Below are positions 1 through 7,169 of a stretch of 11,528 bases of DNA, in pieces; positions within the stretch are counted from its first letter, which is position 1, and the number at the start of each line of letters is the position of its first letter. Below the pieces are notes generated by a model. The model made no database searches, was not told where the DNA came from, and worked only from the letters and a program-made list of their open reading frames with translations. The DNA is from an uncultured Synergistales bacterium (lineage in GTDB: Bacteria > Synergistota > Synergistia > Synergistales > Aminobacteriaceae): contig CAJOGG010000027.1 of the NCBI GenBank assembly GCA_905234205.1, positions 1-11,528 of the forward strand, in the 5' to 3' direction. The position numbers and the translations under genes are program-made.

Positions 1-557
1 TCTTCAGGTTTACGAAATACGAAACGTCCACGCACATATGGCACTATGCAGTACGTACAGAAATTGTCGCAACCATGAGCGATAGTTACGTAAGCTTTGT
101 ATTTGTTCTCGCGCTTTATGGTTATGTTGTCCGCGTCGAAATCGAGGCCGTGAAATTCTCGTGGGTCAGTGTCAAGTAGATTTATTCGTGAGGCCGGGTG
201 TTCTGAAACTTGCTCAATAGCATTAGGAAGGAGTCCTATATGTCTTGGCCCGGCAACGAGTCTAACGTAAGGAAAACGATTTAGAGCTTTATCGCCCAAC
301 CTTTGAGCTATACACCCCGTCAACGCGACCAAAGGTTTATGATTCTTTTTCCATGCAGATTCGTAAAGGCCCATTTCGCTCCAAACTTTTTGTTCAGCCT
401 TTGCCCTGACACTACAGCCCGTTATCATGATTATGTCAGCGTCGGTCTCGTCAACTTCTTCCCAACCTCGGCCACATAACACAGTTCTAACTCTGTCAGC
501 GTCGTAAACGTTCATCTGACAGCCATAAACTTTCACGCAAAATTTTTTATTAGGCAT
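1..557 (-). CDS. miaB: tRNA-2-methylthio-N6-dimethylallyladenosine synthase MiaB, N-terminal part (3' end cut by window edge)
   Basis: Radical-SAM methylthiotransferase that adds a methylthio group to N6-isopentenyl-A37 of tRNAs reading UNN codons; cytoplasmic. My translation of the minus strand from the ATG at 557-555 gives 185 residues before the edge. The N-terminal UPF0004 domain shows KVYGCQMN (Cys13), GCSVRAKAEQKVW (Cys48) and TGCIAQRLG (Cys82), the three cysteines of the auxiliary 4Fe-4S cluster. The radical-SAM motif HGCDNFCTYCIVPYVRGR has Cys163, Cys167 and Cys170. The RxKAEQKVW pattern and the intact YGCQMN favour MiaB over its paralogues MtaB and RimO. The start is supported by AAGGAGG four bases upstream. 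The rest of the radical-SAM domain and the TRAM domain lie outside the window. Its nearest upstream neighbour on the strand is purB, about 340 bases away, so it probably has its own promoter. Confidence 0.93.
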   Translation of the reverse strand, partial: MPNKKFCVKVYGCQMNVYDADRVRTVLCGRGWEEVDETDADIIMITGCSVRAKAEQKVWSEMGLYESAWKKNHKPLVALTGCIAQRLGDKALNRFPYVRLVAGPRHIGLLPNAIEQVSEHPASRINLLDTDPREFHGLDFDADNITIKRENKYKAYVTIAHGCDNFCTYCIVPYVRGRFVFRKPE

Positions 558-675
558 TTATCCTCCTTAATGATAATAATCTAGTAACATCAGCTTCATC
601 ATTCAAAACATGTACTTTAAATGGCGCTGACGTTCCGCATAGTTCACACACACCGTTAGATCTTGCTTGTAGCAT
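550..675 (-). other. 41-codon open frame with a CxxC zinc-knuckle-like start, possible gene remnant
   Basis: A short open frame begins at ATG 675-673 and ends with a TAA that overlaps the miaB start codon. Its N-terminus reads LQARSNGVCELCGTSAPF. This resembles the first zinc knuckle of PhnA-type zinc-ribbon proteins or the opening of some HNH nucleases. The second CxxC or the His residues expected next are missing, and the rest looks unrelated. There is no Shine-Dalgarno sequence before the ATG, and a stop (TGA) directly precedes it in frame. I read it as a decayed fragment more readily than a working gene, but the overlap with the miaB start would also suit a small leader ORF. Confidence 0.25.
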
Positions 676-894
676 TCACAATTTCAGTGCTGCGAGAATA
701 ATAGCTTGTAAGTCTTTTGTATTTTATCGTTTCAGATGAGTCGAACGTCAACTTCATGAAGCATGTCACGCATAATGTTACTAATCTCTCTCATGATCTC
801 AATAAAAGTCATATAGTTAGCCCAACTACACTGTTTCGATAATTTGTACCGTTGGTATTTATTCACAATATTAACAGAGATGGGTTAGCGATTA
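558..894. other. Gene-poor interval between purB and miaB
   Basis: No confident gene is visible in these 337 bases. On the minus strand there are only short open frames in different phases: about 26 codons starting MTFIEIMREISNIM, about 33 codons starting MKLTFDSSETIKYK, and the CxxC frame listed separately. Each is broken by stops, as in a decayed gene. I found no GC-rich hairpin with a T-run to end purB transcription. Confidence 0.5.
721..751 (-). promoter_or_regulatory. Weak candidate sigma-70 promoter for miaB
   Basis: On the minus strand TTGACG (751-746) is followed after 19 bases by TAAAAT (726-721). The hexamers are the same as in the purB promoter, but the spacer is two bases too long. 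Reading the -10 as GATAAA gives a 17-base spacer with a poorer match. Transcription would start near 713, leaving a leader of about 155 bases before miaB. Confidence 0.3.
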
Positions 895-2190
895 TCATTC
901 CCCAAAGAACCTCGCGAAAATTTCATCAACGTATCTTAAATAGAAATCAGTCTCGAATAATTCCCTGAGTCTATCCGGATCAACATTCTTCAATCTCTCG
1001 TCAGACAGCAATAAATCCTGGAATGCAACACCGCTTGAAGCTGTCTTCATTGCATTTTCCTGAACTATTGCGTAAGCGTCCTCACGTGATAATTTCAACT
1101 CGTCAAGCAAGAAAGTTAATACCCTCTGACTATACACAAGCCCGTTAGTCTGGTTTATGTTCTCCTTTACGCGAATCTCGTCAACCGTAAGCCCGCGTAA
1201 AATCTTTGTCATACTCCTGACCATGAATGCCGCAATGTTGAAAGCGTCCGGCCAAATTACACGCTCTGTTGAAGAGTGGCTGATGTCGCGTTCGTGCCAT
1301 AAAGCTATGTTCTCCATACCAGTTAAAGCATAGCCGCGTAACAGTCTTGACATTCCGCAAACTCTTTCGCATTTAATCGGATTACGTTTGTGAGGCATTG
1401 CGCTGGATCCCTTCTGACCCTTCCCAAATGGTTCAAAGGCTTCACGTACTTCTGTGCGTTGAAGATTACGAATCTCTAACGCCATTCTCTCAAGTGTGCT
1501 TCCCATTATTGCAAGAGCGTTCAAGACTCCGGCGTGACGATCTCGTTGTAAGATTTGGTTGGAAACTTTTGCAGGTTCGAGGCCAAGTAATTCACACACA
1601 CGAGCTTCAAGCTGTGGCGATGACATTGCGTAAGTACCAACAGCTCCGGAAATTTTCCCGGCCGATACATCTTTGCGAGCGTTCTCAAGTCTTGCTCTAT
1701 CTCGTAATAATTCTGCGTGCCAGTTAAGAAATTTTAAGCCTAGTGATGTTGGCTCAGCGTGAATCCCGTGAGTACGTCCAATACAAGGCAGGTGCTTATA
1801 CTTCTTGGCCAACTCCTCAACAACGTAATCAAGTTCATCAAGAGCTTTGATAATAATATCTATCGAGTCGCGCAACATTATCGAGCTTGCTGTGTCGAGA
1901 ATATCGCTTGAAGTCATTCCCAAGTGTAAATATCTTCCGTTCGCCCCGATATTTTCGGCTACTGCACTCACAAAAGCTACTACATCATGCTGCGTTTTCT
2001 TCTCTATCTCTTGGACTCTTTCAACCGTGAAATGAGCATTAGCTACTATATCTTCCAGAGCCTCTTGCGGGATTCGGCCAAGCTCCGTCCAGGCCTTACA
2101 CACGGCTATCTCAACATCAAGCATAACTTTCAGGCGGTTATACTCGTCCCATAATGCTGAAATATCGCGCTCTGAATATCGTTCTATCAT
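895..2190 (-). CDS. purB: Adenylosuccinate lyase PurB
   Basis: Cleaves SAICAR to AICAR and adenylosuccinate to AMP with release of fumarate, so it acts twice in purine synthesis; cytoplasmic homotetramer of the fumarase/aspartase superfamily. The protein is 431 residues, the length of the Bacillus subtilis and Thermotoga enzymes. The family signature GSSAMPHKRNP sits at 261-271, with the mobile-loop serines at 262-263. The active-site histidines fall at the B. subtilis positions: His68 (KKTQHD), His89 (YLHLGMTSSD) and His141 (GRTHGIHAEP). The ATG start at 2190 has AAGGAG ten bases upstream and a strong promoter at 2235-2263. The gene stands alone: the yjbH operon diverges from it, and miaB follows after a long gap. 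No missing residues or truncation were seen. Confidence 0.98.
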   Translation of the reverse strand: MIERYSERDISALWDEYNRLKVMLDVEIAVCKAWTELGRIPQEALEDIVANAHFTVERVQEIEKKTQHDVVAFVSAVAENIGANGRYLHLGMTSSDILDTASSIMLRDSIDIIIKALDELDYVVEELAKKYKHLPCIGRTHGIHAEPTSLGLKFLNWHAELLRDRARLENARKDVSAGKISGAVGTYAMSSPQLEARVCELLGLEPAKVSNQILQRDRHAGVLNALAIMGSTLERMALEIRNLQRTEVREAFEPFGKGQKGSSAMPHKRNPIKCERVCGMSRLLRGYALTGMENIALWHERDISHSSTERVIWPDAFNIAAFMVRSMTKILRGLTVDEIRVKENINQTNGLVYSQRVLTFLLDELKLSREDAYAIVQENAMKTASSGVAFQDLLLSDERLKNVDPDRLRELFETDFYLRYVDEIFARFFGE

Positions 2191-2234
2191 GATAGAATTT
2201 CTCCTTTGCTATGAATTTGCTAACGTATGCTTGA

Positions 2235-2263
2235 ATTTTAGTTGCCTCATAAATCTGCGTCAA
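2235..2263 (-). promoter_or_regulatory. Sigma-70 promoter for purB
   Basis: On the minus strand a -35 box TTGACG (2263-2258) and a -10 box TAAAAT (2240-2235) are separated by exactly 17 bases, each matching the consensus at five of six positions. Transcription would start near 2228, giving a leader of about 37 bases that includes the AAGGAG ribosome binding site. Confidence 0.75.
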
Positions 2264-2278
2264 GCTAAGCAAGCTAAA
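2261..2278. repeat. Two tandem 9-base repeats at the purB -35 box
   Basis: CAAGCTAAG and CAAGCTAAA follow each other directly (2261-2269 and 2270-2278), eight of nine bases identical. The first copy overlaps the purB -35 hexamer. They could be a binding site for a regulator, or chance in AT-rich DNA. Confidence 0.4.
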
Positions 2279-2282
2279 ATTA

Positions 2283-2312
2283 CTGATAAATTTCTAAGCA
2301 ATTTAGTATAAA
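2283..2312 (+). promoter_or_regulatory. Candidate promoter for the yjbH-SLBB operon
   Basis: TATAAA at 2307-2312 (five of six to consensus) lies 18 bases after CTGATA at 2283-2288 (four of six). A second AT-rich box follows at 2314-2320. Transcription would start near 2319. This leaves room for the ribosome binding site of a start at 2355, but hardly for one at 2334. Confidence 0.45.
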
Positions 2313-2354
2313 ATATATAAGCAACAATTCTGAATGGATATAGGAGCGATTAAA

Positions 2355-4502
2355 TTGAGGAGGGTCATATTATCTTCATTACTGATATTAACGTTTAGCA
2401 CCGCGTCGTATGCTGCAACGCCAGCTAACCCCGGCTTCACTGGTTTATGGGAATATCCCACGGCCGAAATGCTTCCTGATGGTCATGGAAGGATTGGTTT
2501 AACCAAGGCTACACCATACAATCATTACTTCATAAATCTTTCCTGGCTTCCATGGTTAGAGGTAAACGCACGCTTTAATACATTTAACACCGTGTATATT
2601 GGTGGTGAAGAACGTTGGCGACGTTACATGGATAAATCAATGGACCTGAAGTTCATGTTATGGCACTCAAAGGCTCCTGAACATTGGATAATTCCCTCGG
2701 TAGCTATAGGTATAACTGATATGATGGGCACGGAGTTAATGAAAGCAGAGTACGCTGTAGCAACATGGAGATACAATCAATTTGCCGCAACAGTTGGTTA
2801 TGGTACAGATAGATTGAATGGTGCATTCGCCGGGGTTGAGTGGGACGTAACTGACTGGTTGACTATCAAAGCAGAATACAGCCCGCTTGATTATTCTCAT
2901 GATTCAACTGGAGGTGGAAAAAATAGGATTGTGCCTGATGATATGTTGCCGACGAAAAAATATAACGCTGGTATTGTTCTTAGGACGCCTTGGGGAATGG
3001 AAGGTTCAGCGAGTTATCAGCGTGGTTATGAATGGGTGTTCGGTATCTCTCAACGTATTGACCTCAAAGGCCCTTACATTGGACTCACTAGCAAGAAATA
3101 CGACTCGCCTTGTGATGCCCGTGTAGCTATTTGGGACGGCGTTGACAAGGACGAATTGATTTCAAAACTCAAAGAAGGCTTAGAACACTGCGTAAGAGTT
3201 CGTAATATTGACATAAAGCTTGAAGAAACTGACGAGGGCCGAAAATTGTATATGGCTTACGACAATTACGGCTATGCCTCACACGCTGAAGCAATGACTC
3301 GAGTCCTCATAATGTTATCCGGAGTTATGCCAGAGACTGACGAGTTAATACTAATTCACAAAAATGCTGGTATCCCTGTCGTAAAAGCAACATTTCCTGG
3401 CTCATTATTATTTGACATAAGGGCAAAAACTTTGAGAAACGATAATCCCACACACGCCGCAGTATTTGCTTGGGCAGCCTCTGAAGATATAAAGGCTCCT
3501 GACGAAGAGGGCTTCTTGGTTGAAAAAGCGCAGAATGAACTCAAGGGAATGTTCGTGTACGATTTTCGAGTTGACCAGACTTTGAGAGAGACTTACATGG
3601 ATAGACTTAACTTTGACGTGATCTATAACGGACGCTTTACCGATGGCTTCAACATGACCGCGGACGTGAAATTCCCGTTCTATAACAACGTAGACATTAG
3701 CGACTACACCGGCTTATTCAACGAAAAAGACCTCAACGACGAAGTAAGAATCCAACAAGCTGGCTTAACCTATGCGAATAAACTCTTTGATGATAATAAT
3801 CAATTCTGGTTATTTGGTGAGGGCGGTTACTTTGATGAAGAATGGTTCGGCGCAAATATTTGGGCAAGATACTACGATAAGAGCGGGCGTTTATGGATTG
3901 GTACGAGAGCATCGTTGACTCATGACAGGGATCCGTATTCATTCGGTGGCTTATCGGAAGGAGTGCTTCATTATTGGAATGGCAGAGTATACGACGATCC
4001 TACTAGCAATGAATGGTACACAATGGCATTCTTACAAGCAGGTTATAACGTAACGGGGCTTGACGTTGATATTAATGCACAATGGGGACGCTTCTTAGAT
4101 AAAGATATGGGCTATAAAATTGAGGCTATCCGACATTGGGACGATACATCGATCGGTTTCTTCTACATAAACACAGACGTTCACGCGCCTAACAAAAGCT
4201 TCACAATGGCTGGTGTGCACCTTGAAATTCCTGCAGACAAATGGCTAGGGACGTGGTTCGGTCAGCCAAGCTCACACATTTGGGATCAGGAGACGCCGTT
4301 GTTATCGGTTTGGCGTATGCATTCAGGACGTGAAGGCGGTACGATTAAGACGCCCGAACGCTTGATGAGTCAATTACGCCCGGCCGCAATGAAACAACAT
4401 GTCGATATGTTGTTACGTGACTATTGTTCTTACGATGACAATAACAACAACGACGAAATTTCTCAGGAAGTTACAAGCCTTATGGAATATCTAGTCAAAT
4501 AA
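2355..4502 (+). CDS. YjbH/GfcD-family outer-membrane exopolysaccharide protein
   Basis: YjbH-family (DUF940) proteins are large outer-membrane beta-barrel proteins encoded in exopolysaccharide and group 4 capsule loci (yjbEFGH, gfcABCDE), where they assist polymer export. The family opening GFTGLWEYPTAEMLPDG, followed by PWLEVNARFN, lies just after a signal peptide (RRVILSSLLILTFSTASYA, cleavage before ATPAN). Many aromatic, alternating strands follow. A soluble alpha/beta stretch sits roughly at residues 255-390, where family members carry a periplasmic insert. I chose the TTG at 2355 over the ATG at 2334 because AGGAG lies eight bases before the TTG, while the ATG has no ribosome binding site and would add seven residues ahead of the signal peptide. 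From the TTG the protein has 715 residues. Unlike many family members, it shows no lipobox cysteine. It is the first gene of an operon; the next begins 14 bases later. Confidence 0.88.
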   Translation: MRRVILSSLLILTFSTASYAATPANPGFTGLWEYPTAEMLPDGHGRIGLTKATPYNHYFINLSWLPWLEVNARFNTFNTVYIGGEERWRRYMDKSMDLKFMLWHSKAPEHWIIPSVAIGITDMMGTELMKAEYAVATWRYNQFAATVGYGTDRLNGAFAGVEWDVTDWLTIKAEYSPLDYSHDSTGGGKNRIVPDDMLPTKKYNAGIVLRTPWGMEGSASYQRGYEWVFGISQRIDLKGPYIGLTSKKYDSPCDARVAIWDGVDKDELISKLKEGLEHCVRVRNIDIKLEETDEGRKLYMAYDNYGYASHAEAMTRVLIMLSGVMPETDELILIHKNAGIPVVKATFPGSLLFDIRAKTLRNDNPTHAAVFAWAASEDIKAPDEEGFLVEKAQNELKGMFVYDFRVDQTLRETYMDRLNFDVIYNGRFTDGFNMTADVKFPFYNNVDISDYTGLFNEKDLNDEVRIQQAGLTYANKLFDDNNQFWLFGEGGYFDEEWFGANIWARYYDKSGRLWIGTRASLTHDRDPYSFGGLSEGVLHYWNGRVYDDPTSNEWYTMAFLQAGYNVTGLDVDINAQWGRFLDKDMGYKIEAIRHWDDTSIGFFYINTDVHAPNKSFTMAGVHLEIPADKWLGTWFGQPSSHIWDQETPLLSVWRMHSGREGGTIKTPERLMSQLRPAAMKQHVDMLLRDYCSYDDNNNNDEISQEVTSLMEYLVK

Positions 4503-4516
4503 ATGGAGGTGGTCAT

Positions 4517-6622
4517 ATGTGCAAAAAACTTTTAATTATTGTAACGCTATTTCTATATGCCAATGCGTGTTTTGCAGACATTACGCAAAATCAAAGCCAA
4601 GACAACTTAGCAACACCTCCTTCTCTTAGTAATGCAGAGATTGAGGAGCTATTTAGTCAGTTGTTGAGCTCACAAAATACTAACGTATCCTCCAATGATG
4701 CCCTAGCGAGTCCCGCTAACCAATTCTTTTACGGCGTCCCAAGGTACGGAATGTCATTCTTCAATCCTGAATTATCGTCAAGTTATACACCTTCGGACTC
4801 TGTTCCTGTCGCGCAAGATTATCGAATTAACGTAGGTGATGAAATGACGCTTTCAATATGGGGAATACCAGAAGAGGGAAATTTCAGCTTTACTGTTAAT
4901 CGTGATGGTATGGTCACTCTACCTCGAGTAGGTACAGTAAGAATCGCCGGCTATACGTTTAGTGAAGCTGAACGAATTATACGCACAAGACTTAGTCAAT
5001 ATTACACGGGCTATCAAATGAATCTATCCATGGGGCGATTAAGTTCGATTCTAGTTTACGTTACAGGCAACGCGAGACGGCCAGGAGCTTACACTATTTC
5101 CTCATTCTCAACGCTTGTAAATGCTCTCATAGCTTCGGGAGGTCCTTCAGAAAATGGAACGCTGCGACAAATCGAATTACGCAGACAGGGAAAGCTAATA
5201 GCAACTTTCGATATGTATGCTATGTTGATGCGTGGCGATAAATCTCAAGATATAAGACTACAAGCTGGAGACGTTATACATATTCCTAACGTTGGGCCAT
5301 TAATCGGGCTTGCAGGAGAAATTCGACAACCTGGAGTCTATGAGCTTAACGGCGCGACAAGAGTTCAGGATTTACTAGTAGCTGCTGGCGGCCTTAACAC
5401 ACGCACTTTTCAAGGACGAGTTCAATTTTTCAGGATATACAACAATTCTTACACAAGCGTTTTTGAAGGAAAACTATCAGAGATCGAGAATAGAGAACTT
5501 CACGACGGCGATATATTAAGGCTTTTCCCCGTGTACAATCTTACTTCAACAGTAGACATAACAGGCCCTGTGATAAGACCCGGTAAATTTGCAATCATAC
5601 CAGGACGCACGACAATTTCAGAGATAATCGAACACGCTGGCGGTTTAGAGCATACTGCATCGGACAAAGCTGAAGTGGTGCGCGTAACTCCTTCACTTGA
5701 CGGCCCAATAAACGAACATTTCACTATCAACATAGCTCAAGCCTTAACGGGAGATCCAGAGCACAATATCACGCTCGAAAAGGACGATCAGATTACAGTA
5801 TTGATTATTCCGGACTGGAAAAAACAAATTCGCGTTAGTATCAATGGGGAAGTTCGACGACCTGGAAGTTATGCAATGTTCCCCGGGGATAGGCTATCAG
5901 ATTTAATTGCAAAGGCAGGAGGATTTACAGCCAAAGCATTTTTGAGAGGGGCAATTTTTACGAGAAAGAGTGTAGCAGAAGAACAGAAAGCCGCATTAAA
6001 TCGTATGGCCGACCAAATGGAACGAGATTTATTACAGTCAATGCAGAACACCGCCAGCACTAGTACTACCATATCAGCCGGAGAAAATGCCGCAATGAAT
6101 GCAGAGTACCAACGACGACGCGATTTAATCAACGCGTTACGCGATCTTGATATTATGGGGAGGGTCATAACGAAAATCGATACCGCAAAAAATATTCTCG
6201 ATACTTCATGGGATTATGAACTTATGGACGGAGATTCTCTAACCATTCCTGAAACGCCTTTAACCGTCAACGTAATGGGGGCTGTGTATTCATCAACAAC
6301 GCAGATTTATAACGCAAGAAAAAGCATAAACGCTTATGTCAATGACGCCGGAGGAGCTTTGAAGAACGCTCATAAACGCCTGCTATATTTGTTGAAGAGC
6401 GATGGTACAACCGTGAGGCTCACACGAAACACAGCTATGCTTTCACCAAAGACATGGAAAGGGCCTCATGGTGCTTTAGTTCAAGTTGAGCCTGGCGATA
6501 CAATCGTTGTGCCCGTGAAATATCTTGACCGCCAAAACACTGAGAGCTTCAAAGACGCTGTAGATATAATTTACAAAGTGGCTATCGCTACTGGGGCTAT
6601 TCTTAACGTTACAAAAGATTAA
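4517..6622 (+). CDS. Polysaccharide export protein with about five SLBB domains (Wza/GfcE-like)
   Basis: Outer-membrane-associated polysaccharide export protein, the probable conduit or periplasmic collar for a surface glycan. It has 701 residues. A signal peptide covers about 1-20 (cleavage after ACFA). The Poly_export domain spans about 100-175 (DYRINVGDEMTLSIWG, then NRDGMVTLPRVG). SLBB repeats start at about 178 (VTGNARRPGAY), 264 (LAGEIRQPGVY), 346 (VDITGPVIRPGKF), 439 (VSINGEVRRPGSY) and 584 (VNVMGAVYSS). The fourth is interrupted at about 486-555 by a charged, Ala/Gln-rich, probably coiled-coil insert before GDSLTIP. A hydrophobic C-terminal helix (about 678-697) may be the membrane-spanning segment. 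E. coli Wza (about 380 residues, fewer SLBB) is a lipoprotein; here ANAC is a poor lipobox, so ordinary signal peptidase cleavage is more likely. GGAGGTGG precedes the ATG. No Wzc-type kinase or polymerase gene lies nearby. Confidence 0.9.
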   Translation: MCKKLLIIVTLFLYANACFADITQNQSQDNLATPPSLSNAEIEELFSQLLSSQNTNVSSNDALASPANQFFYGVPRYGMSFFNPELSSSYTPSDSVPVAQDYRINVGDEMTLSIWGIPEEGNFSFTVNRDGMVTLPRVGTVRIAGYTFSEAERIIRTRLSQYYTGYQMNLSMGRLSSILVYVTGNARRPGAYTISSFSTLVNALIASGGPSENGTLRQIELRRQGKLIATFDMYAMLMRGDKSQDIRLQAGDVIHIPNVGPLIGLAGEIRQPGVYELNGATRVQDLLVAAGGLNTRTFQGRVQFFRIYNNSYTSVFEGKLSEIENRELHDGDILRLFPVYNLTSTVDITGPVIRPGKFAIIPGRTTISEIIEHAGGLEHTASDKAEVVRVTPSLDGPINEHFTINIAQALTGDPEHNITLEKDDQITVLIIPDWKKQIRVSINGEVRRPGSYAMFPGDRLSDLIAKAGGFTAKAFLRGAIFTRKSVAEEQKAALNRMADQMERDLLQSMQNTASTSTTISAGENAAMNAEYQRRRDLINALRDLDIMGRVITKIDTAKNILDTSWDYELMDGDSLTIPETPLTVNVMGAVYSSTTQIYNARKSINAYVNDAGGALKNAHKRLLYLLKSDGTTVRLTRNTAMLSPKTWKGPHGALVQVEPGDTIVVPVKYLDRQNTESFKDAVDIIYKVAIATGAILNVTKD

Positions 6623-6643
6623 TTAGGGAGGAAAATTCGCGCT

Positions 6644-6916
6644 ATGAAAAAATTTTTGTTGACCATGATAATAACGCTGGCATTAACTTTTTCGGGAACG
6701 GCTTTAGCTGAACAGGTTAAGTATGAATATAAAATCGTGCCGCTTGGATCGTTGACATCATTACAGAAATCAAAACACCCTGAAGTCAAAACTTCCGAAG
6801 TAGAAGCATTGCTGAATCAATATGGTCGTGAGGGCTGGGAAATAGGCGAAATATTCGCAGTGAGAACGACGTTTGATCCTAATGTGTTCTTCGTGATCAT
6901 GAAGCGTAAACTCTAG
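6644..6916 (+). CDS. Small secreted DUF4177-family protein
   Basis: The 90-residue protein has a clear signal peptide (KKFLLTMIITLALTFSGTALA, cleavage before EQ). The mature part is about 69 residues and matches the DUF4177 pattern: KYEYKIVPL at its start, then LLNQYGREGWEIGEIF and a closing beta strand FFVIMKRKL. The biochemical function of DUF4177 is unknown. Most members I know of are small cytoplasmic proteins, so an exported copy in a polysaccharide export operon is less usual. The start ATG has GGGAGG about 12 bases upstream, and the gene begins 21 bases after the SLBB gene, so it is very likely the last gene of the same transcript. A role as a periplasmic accessory of the YjbH/SLBB proteins is inference from position and signal peptide only. 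Confidence 0.82.
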   Translation: MKKFLLTMIITLALTFSGTALAEQVKYEYKIVPLGSLTSLQKSKHPEVKTSEVEALLNQYGREGWEIGEIFAVRTTFDPNVFFVIMKRKL

Positions 6917-6922
6917 ATTCTC

Positions 6923-6950
6923 TTGACTAATTGAGGAAATGAGATAAAAT
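6923..6950 (+). promoter_or_regulatory. Sigma-70 promoter of the tRNA-Pro gene
   Basis: TTGACT (6923-6928) and TAAAAT (6945-6950) are separated by 16 bases, each five of six to consensus. The start of transcription would fall near 6957, about a dozen bases before the mature tRNA 5' end. Confidence 0.65.
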
Positions 6951-6968
6951 AGCCTGCATTGAGACCTA

Positions 6969-7047
6969 CGGGACGTAGCGCAGTCTGGCTTAGCGCATCT
7001 GCATGGGGTGCAGGGGGTCGGAGGTTCGAATCCTCTCGTCCCGACCA
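6969..7047 (+). tRNA. tRNA-Pro (anticodon GGG), CCA encoded
   Basis: The cloverleaf folds fully. The acceptor stem is CGGGACG with CGTCCCG (7 bp), the D stem GCGC with GCGC, and the anticodon stem TCTGC with GCAGG (one T-G pair). The anticodon loop ATGGGGT puts GGG at 7005-7007. The T stem is GGAGG with CCTCT around TTCGAAT. Discriminator A is followed by an encoded CCA. GGG reads CCC and CCU proline codons. The gene stands alone between the envelope operon and the ribosomal operon, with its own promoter and a terminator downstream. Confidence 0.97.
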
Positions 7048-7076
7048 TATACGAAGAATTAACGCATGAATTAGTT

Positions 7077-7110
7077 AAGGCCTTTACGAGGAATAGTTGA
7101 GGTCTTTTTT
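7077..7110 (+). terminator. Probable rho-independent terminator after tRNA-Pro
   Basis: AAGGCCT (7077-7083) can pair with AGGTCTT (7100-7106) through seven base pairs including one G-U, with a 16-base loop, followed by a T-run to 7110. The stem is short and the loop large, so it is moderate in strength. It overlaps the region upstream of the rpsF promoter. Confidence 0.5.
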
Positions 7111-7118
7111 ATTATCTA

Positions 7119-7127
7119 TGTTATAAT
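7119..7127 (+). promoter_or_regulatory. Extended -10 promoter of the rpsF-ssb-rpsR operon
   Basis: TGTTATAAT at 7119-7127 contains a perfect TATAAT preceded by the TG of an extended -10. The only -35-like box (TTGAGG, 7097-7102) is weak, lies 19 bases away and falls inside the terminator hairpin, so recognition probably rests on the extended -10. Confidence 0.65.
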
Positions 7128-7138
7128 TTACTCGCCCT

Positions 7139-7169
7139 GCTTTCCGGGGAGCACTCACGAACGGAAAGC
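7139..7169 (+). promoter_or_regulatory. Leader hairpin of rpsF, candidate S6:S18 autoregulatory element
   Basis: GCTTTCCG (7139-7146) and CGGAAAGC (7162-7169) form a perfect 8-bp stem around a 15-base loop in the 5' leader, about 30 bases before the rpsF start. The S6:S18 complex is known to bind an rpsF leader RNA that mimics its 16S site and carries a CCG element; a CCG is present in the 5' arm here. Position and operon content (rpsF with rpsR) fit, but the match to the published motif was not computed. Confidence 0.5.

Noticed and set aside
858..892. Possible terminator after purB
   Set aside because: The segment is AT-rich without a stable stem or a T-run on the minus strand.
1398..1727. 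Plus-strand open frame of 109 codons
   Set aside because: It is antisense to the conserved purB core, with no ribosome binding site and no recognisable domain.
5869..6168. Minus-strand open frame of 99 codons
   Set aside because: It is antisense to the SLBB protein gene, with composition typical of a reverse-strand shadow.
6913..6945. Possible terminator between the DUF4177 gene and tRNA-Pro
   Set aside because: Only a few bases (TTCTC with GAGGAA) can pair and no T-run follows; the segment is better explained as the tRNA promoter.
6770..7048. Minus-strand open frame of 92 codons beginning MVGTRGFEPPTP
   Set aside because: It is the antisense of the tRNA-Pro gene and the DUF4177 gene. The RGFEPPTP start is the well-known false translation of tRNA T-arm sequence.
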